DNA of 64,000 nt from Lysinibacillus sp. OF-1. GTDB lineage: Bacteria > Bacillota > Bacilli > Bacillales_A > Planococcaceae. The translations under genes and the position numbers were made by a program. The DNA lies in the NCBI RefSeq assembly GCF_028356935.1, contig NZ_CP102798.1, forward strand, positions 744,001 through 808,000. Reading direction: 5' to 3'. Numbering within the stretch: position 1 is the stretch's first letter; each line of letters opens with the position of its first letter. A model generated the notes under the pieces. It was not told the DNA's origin. It saw only the letters and a list, made by a program, of their open reading frames with translations, and searched no databases. Below, piece by piece: positions 62,488 through 64,000 of the stretch.

Positions 62488-63422
62488 TTACTACATTAAC
62501 CTTAAACGCAGCCATTGACCAAGTATATGAGGTAGGTTCTTTAATGGTTGGTCAAACCAATCGTGTATCGCAGAAGTCACAACAAGGTGGAGGGAAAGGT
62601 GTTAATGTAGCTCGTGTTATCGTGGCACTTGGTGGCGATGTAATTATTGGCGGTTTCGTTGGTGGATTAAATGGTAGTAGAATAACGGAACTTTTACGTG
62701 AAGAAAATTTACAAACAGAGTTCATACAAATACAGGAAGAAAACCGAATTTGTTTAACCGTTATTAATCAGCAAAAGAAGGAAATGACAGAGCTTTTAGA
62801 GACAGGACCAACCATTTATGAATATGAATGGAATAAAATGTTAAATTGGATTGAGGCACAAGCCGAATATGCTAGCTATTTTGTGTTGTCAGGAAGCCTA
62901 CCTAAAGGTATCCCAAAAACGGCCTATGCGGAGATTATTCATAGATTAAAGCAAAAAGGGATTCGAGTTGCACTTGATACAAGTGGTGATGCGTTGAAAC
63001 ATGGTATTAAGGCAATACCCTCTATCATTAAACCTAATGAGGATGAAATGACTCAATTGATTGGTAAGCCAGTTCTAGCTCAGAAAGACTTAGTTCAAGC
63101 TGGTGTAAAATTACAAGAATTAGGGATTGAACATGTGTGTTTTTCATTGGGCGAGCAAGGGGCTTTATTCGTTAATTCGTTAGGGGTTTACAAAGTGAAT
63201 GCACCACGGATAAATGTTGTTAATACAGTTGGCAGTGGTGATGCCTTTTTAGGTGGACTTATTTATAAGCTCTCACAGGGTGCAGACCCTACAGAGGCAT
63301 ATAAATGGGCTGTTGCATGTGGCTCAGCGAATGCAGAAAATAAAGAGATTGCAAAAGTACAAAAAGTGACTGTTGAAAGTCTCTTAGCCGAGATACAAAT
63401 AACTAAAATTAAAGAGAAGTAG
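62484..63422 (+). CDS. PfkB-family hexose-phosphate kinase (tagatose-6-P/fructose-1-P kinase type)
   Basis: 312-residue PfkB kinase of the LacC/FruK group. TLNAAIDQVYEVGSL at the start, GGGKGVNVARVIVALGG (about residue 35) substrate-binding, and NTVGSGDAFLGG (about 246-257) with the catalytic Asp. The gene between an aldolase and an AgaS-like isomerase suggests tagatose-6-phosphate as substrate. ATG 62484 overlaps the aldolase stop; the binding site would be inside aldolase codons. Confidence 0.9.
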   Translation: MITTLTLNAAIDQVYEVGSLMVGQTNRVSQKSQQGGGKGVNVARVIVALGGDVIIGGFVGGLNGSRITELLREENLQTEFIQIQEENRICLTVINQQKKEMTELLETGPTIYEYEWNKMLNWIEAQAEYASYFVLSGSLPKGIPKTAYAEIIHRLKQKGIRVALDTSGDALKHGIKAIPSIIKPNEDEMTQLIGKPVLAQKDLVQAGVKLQELGIEHVCFSLGEQGALFVNSLGVYKVNAPRINVVNTVGSGDAFLGGLIYKLSQGADPTEAYKWAVACGSANAENKEIAKVQKVTVESLLAEIQITKIKEK

Positions 63423-63433
63423 GGATTTGTTTA

Positions 63434-64000
63434 TGTACACTTACAATGAGATTATGGCACAAGGACAAAAGTTAGAAAAAACAAAAGACATTGTTCAATC
63501 AATTGCATTCAATAAAAGTGCTGTAGATGTCGTTCTTTTCACGGGGTGTGGAACATCATTTTATTTAGCGATTGCTGCAGCACGTTATTATCAAGCTGTA
63601 ACTGGAGAGTTTGCTATTGCTGTACCAGCATCTGAGTTGTTTTTACACACAGAAACGTATATTTTAAAAAATAAAAAGTATCTTATCATTGGCATTTCAC
63701 GTTCGGGGACAACTTCGGAAATCATTATGTCTTTAGAACATTTGAATGATGCGGGAAATATACGTACTATGGCAGTGACATGTAATGGGGACACACCTAT
63801 GGCTAAATTAACTGATGAATTGATTGCTTTAAATGATATATCAGAAAAAAGTGTGGTAATGACTCAATCATTTTCTAATATGCTATACGCTCTCCAATTA
63901 TATGCAGCGAAAATTAGTGGACGAACGGATATGATGAAACAGTTAGAGAAAATTCCTACACTTGTTCATTCGGCATTAGGCAATGGAAAGCAATTAACAC
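63434..64000 (+). CDS. SIS-domain sugar isomerase/deaminase (AgaS-like), 3' end missing
   Basis: The frame starts at ATG 63434 (with AGTAGGGA upstream) and is open to the window end; 189 residues are visible. FTGCGTSFYLAIAAARYYQ (about residue 36) and ISRSGTTSEIIM (about 88) are the SIS phosphosugar-binding motifs of GlmS-like and AgaS-like proteins. AgaS converts galactosamine-6-P to tagatose-6-P, which would link the deacetylase to the kinase and aldolase upstream. A glucosamine- or fructosamine-type activity cannot be excluded from the visible part. Confidence 0.88.

Overview
The window looks like a chromosomal segment of a low-GC, spore-forming Bacillales species. Protein sequences and gene order best fit Lysinibacillus or a close relative, but the genus is inferred because no rRNA gene is present. 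Long stretches keep the gene order of the Bacillus subtilis chromosome: addB-addA, yisK-yisL, yitS-yitU-yitV-yitW, yjzD-fabH-fabF, trpS, spx-mecA-coiA-pepF, yjbH to yjbO, cotO/cotZ, spoVIF, and yjcF-yjcG-yjcH. Lineage-specific insertions separate these blocks.

Layout. 1-9.1 kb: AddAB recombination nuclease (addB lacks its 5' end), a DUF418 membrane protein, yisK, yisL. 9.2-13.9 kb: a membrane-anchored alpha-amylase-like protein whose catalytic residues are degenerate, a DegV protein, a HAD phosphatase, an esterase and a MIP18-type protein. 13.9-15.9 kb: a long non-coding repeat split by an IS3-family element. 15.9-22.3 kb: anaerobic regulator Fnr, a CtsR-controlled ClpB without an N-domain, yjzD, and the fatty-acid elongation genes fabH-fabF behind a FapR-like site. 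22.3-35.7 kb: T-box-controlled trpS, spx, mecA, coiA, pepF, the small RNA RoxS/RsaE with a Rex operator, yjbH-yjbI, cwlQ, and the yjbK/yjbL/yjbM/nadK/yjbO cluster. 36-41.5 kb: mgtE, then sporulation genes (cotO-like, cotZ, a YhcN/YlaJ-type lipoprotein with spoVAC-spoVAD-spoVAE, a YjcZ-type mini-protein, spoVIF). 41.5-52 kb: yjcF-G-H, PgpA, an unusual peptide ABC transporter and a membrane-anchored nuclease. 52-54 kb: a third intact repeat, a siderophore ATPase remnant, and a probable Fur-controlled small RNA. 54-64 kb: a carbohydrate operon (oxidoreductase, ABC importer without its own ATPase, deacetylase, GntR regulator, tagatose-bisphosphate aldolase, PfkB kinase, SIS isomerase cut by the window end) that reads as N-acetylgalactosamine or related amino-sugar catabolism.

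The most notable observations are these. (1) A roughly 530 bp non-coding element with short terminal inverted repeats lies between transcription units at four places. In three of them a locus-specific terminator hairpin is duplicated on both sides of the element, as if insertion copied the terminator. (2) The peptide-binding lipoprotein at 44.6-46.4 kb appears circularly permuted: the usual C-terminal lobe segment precedes the usual N-terminus. Its two permeases carry large N-terminal extensions and its two ATPases are fused. (3) A Fur-box promoter at 53.3 kb is followed by about 160 nt with two hairpins, C-rich anti-Shine-Dalgarno stretches and a terminator, much like FsrA. (4) RoxS/RsaE is recognisable between pepF and yjbH. 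Start codons were chosen from ribosome binding sites, so several differ from the longest open frame.
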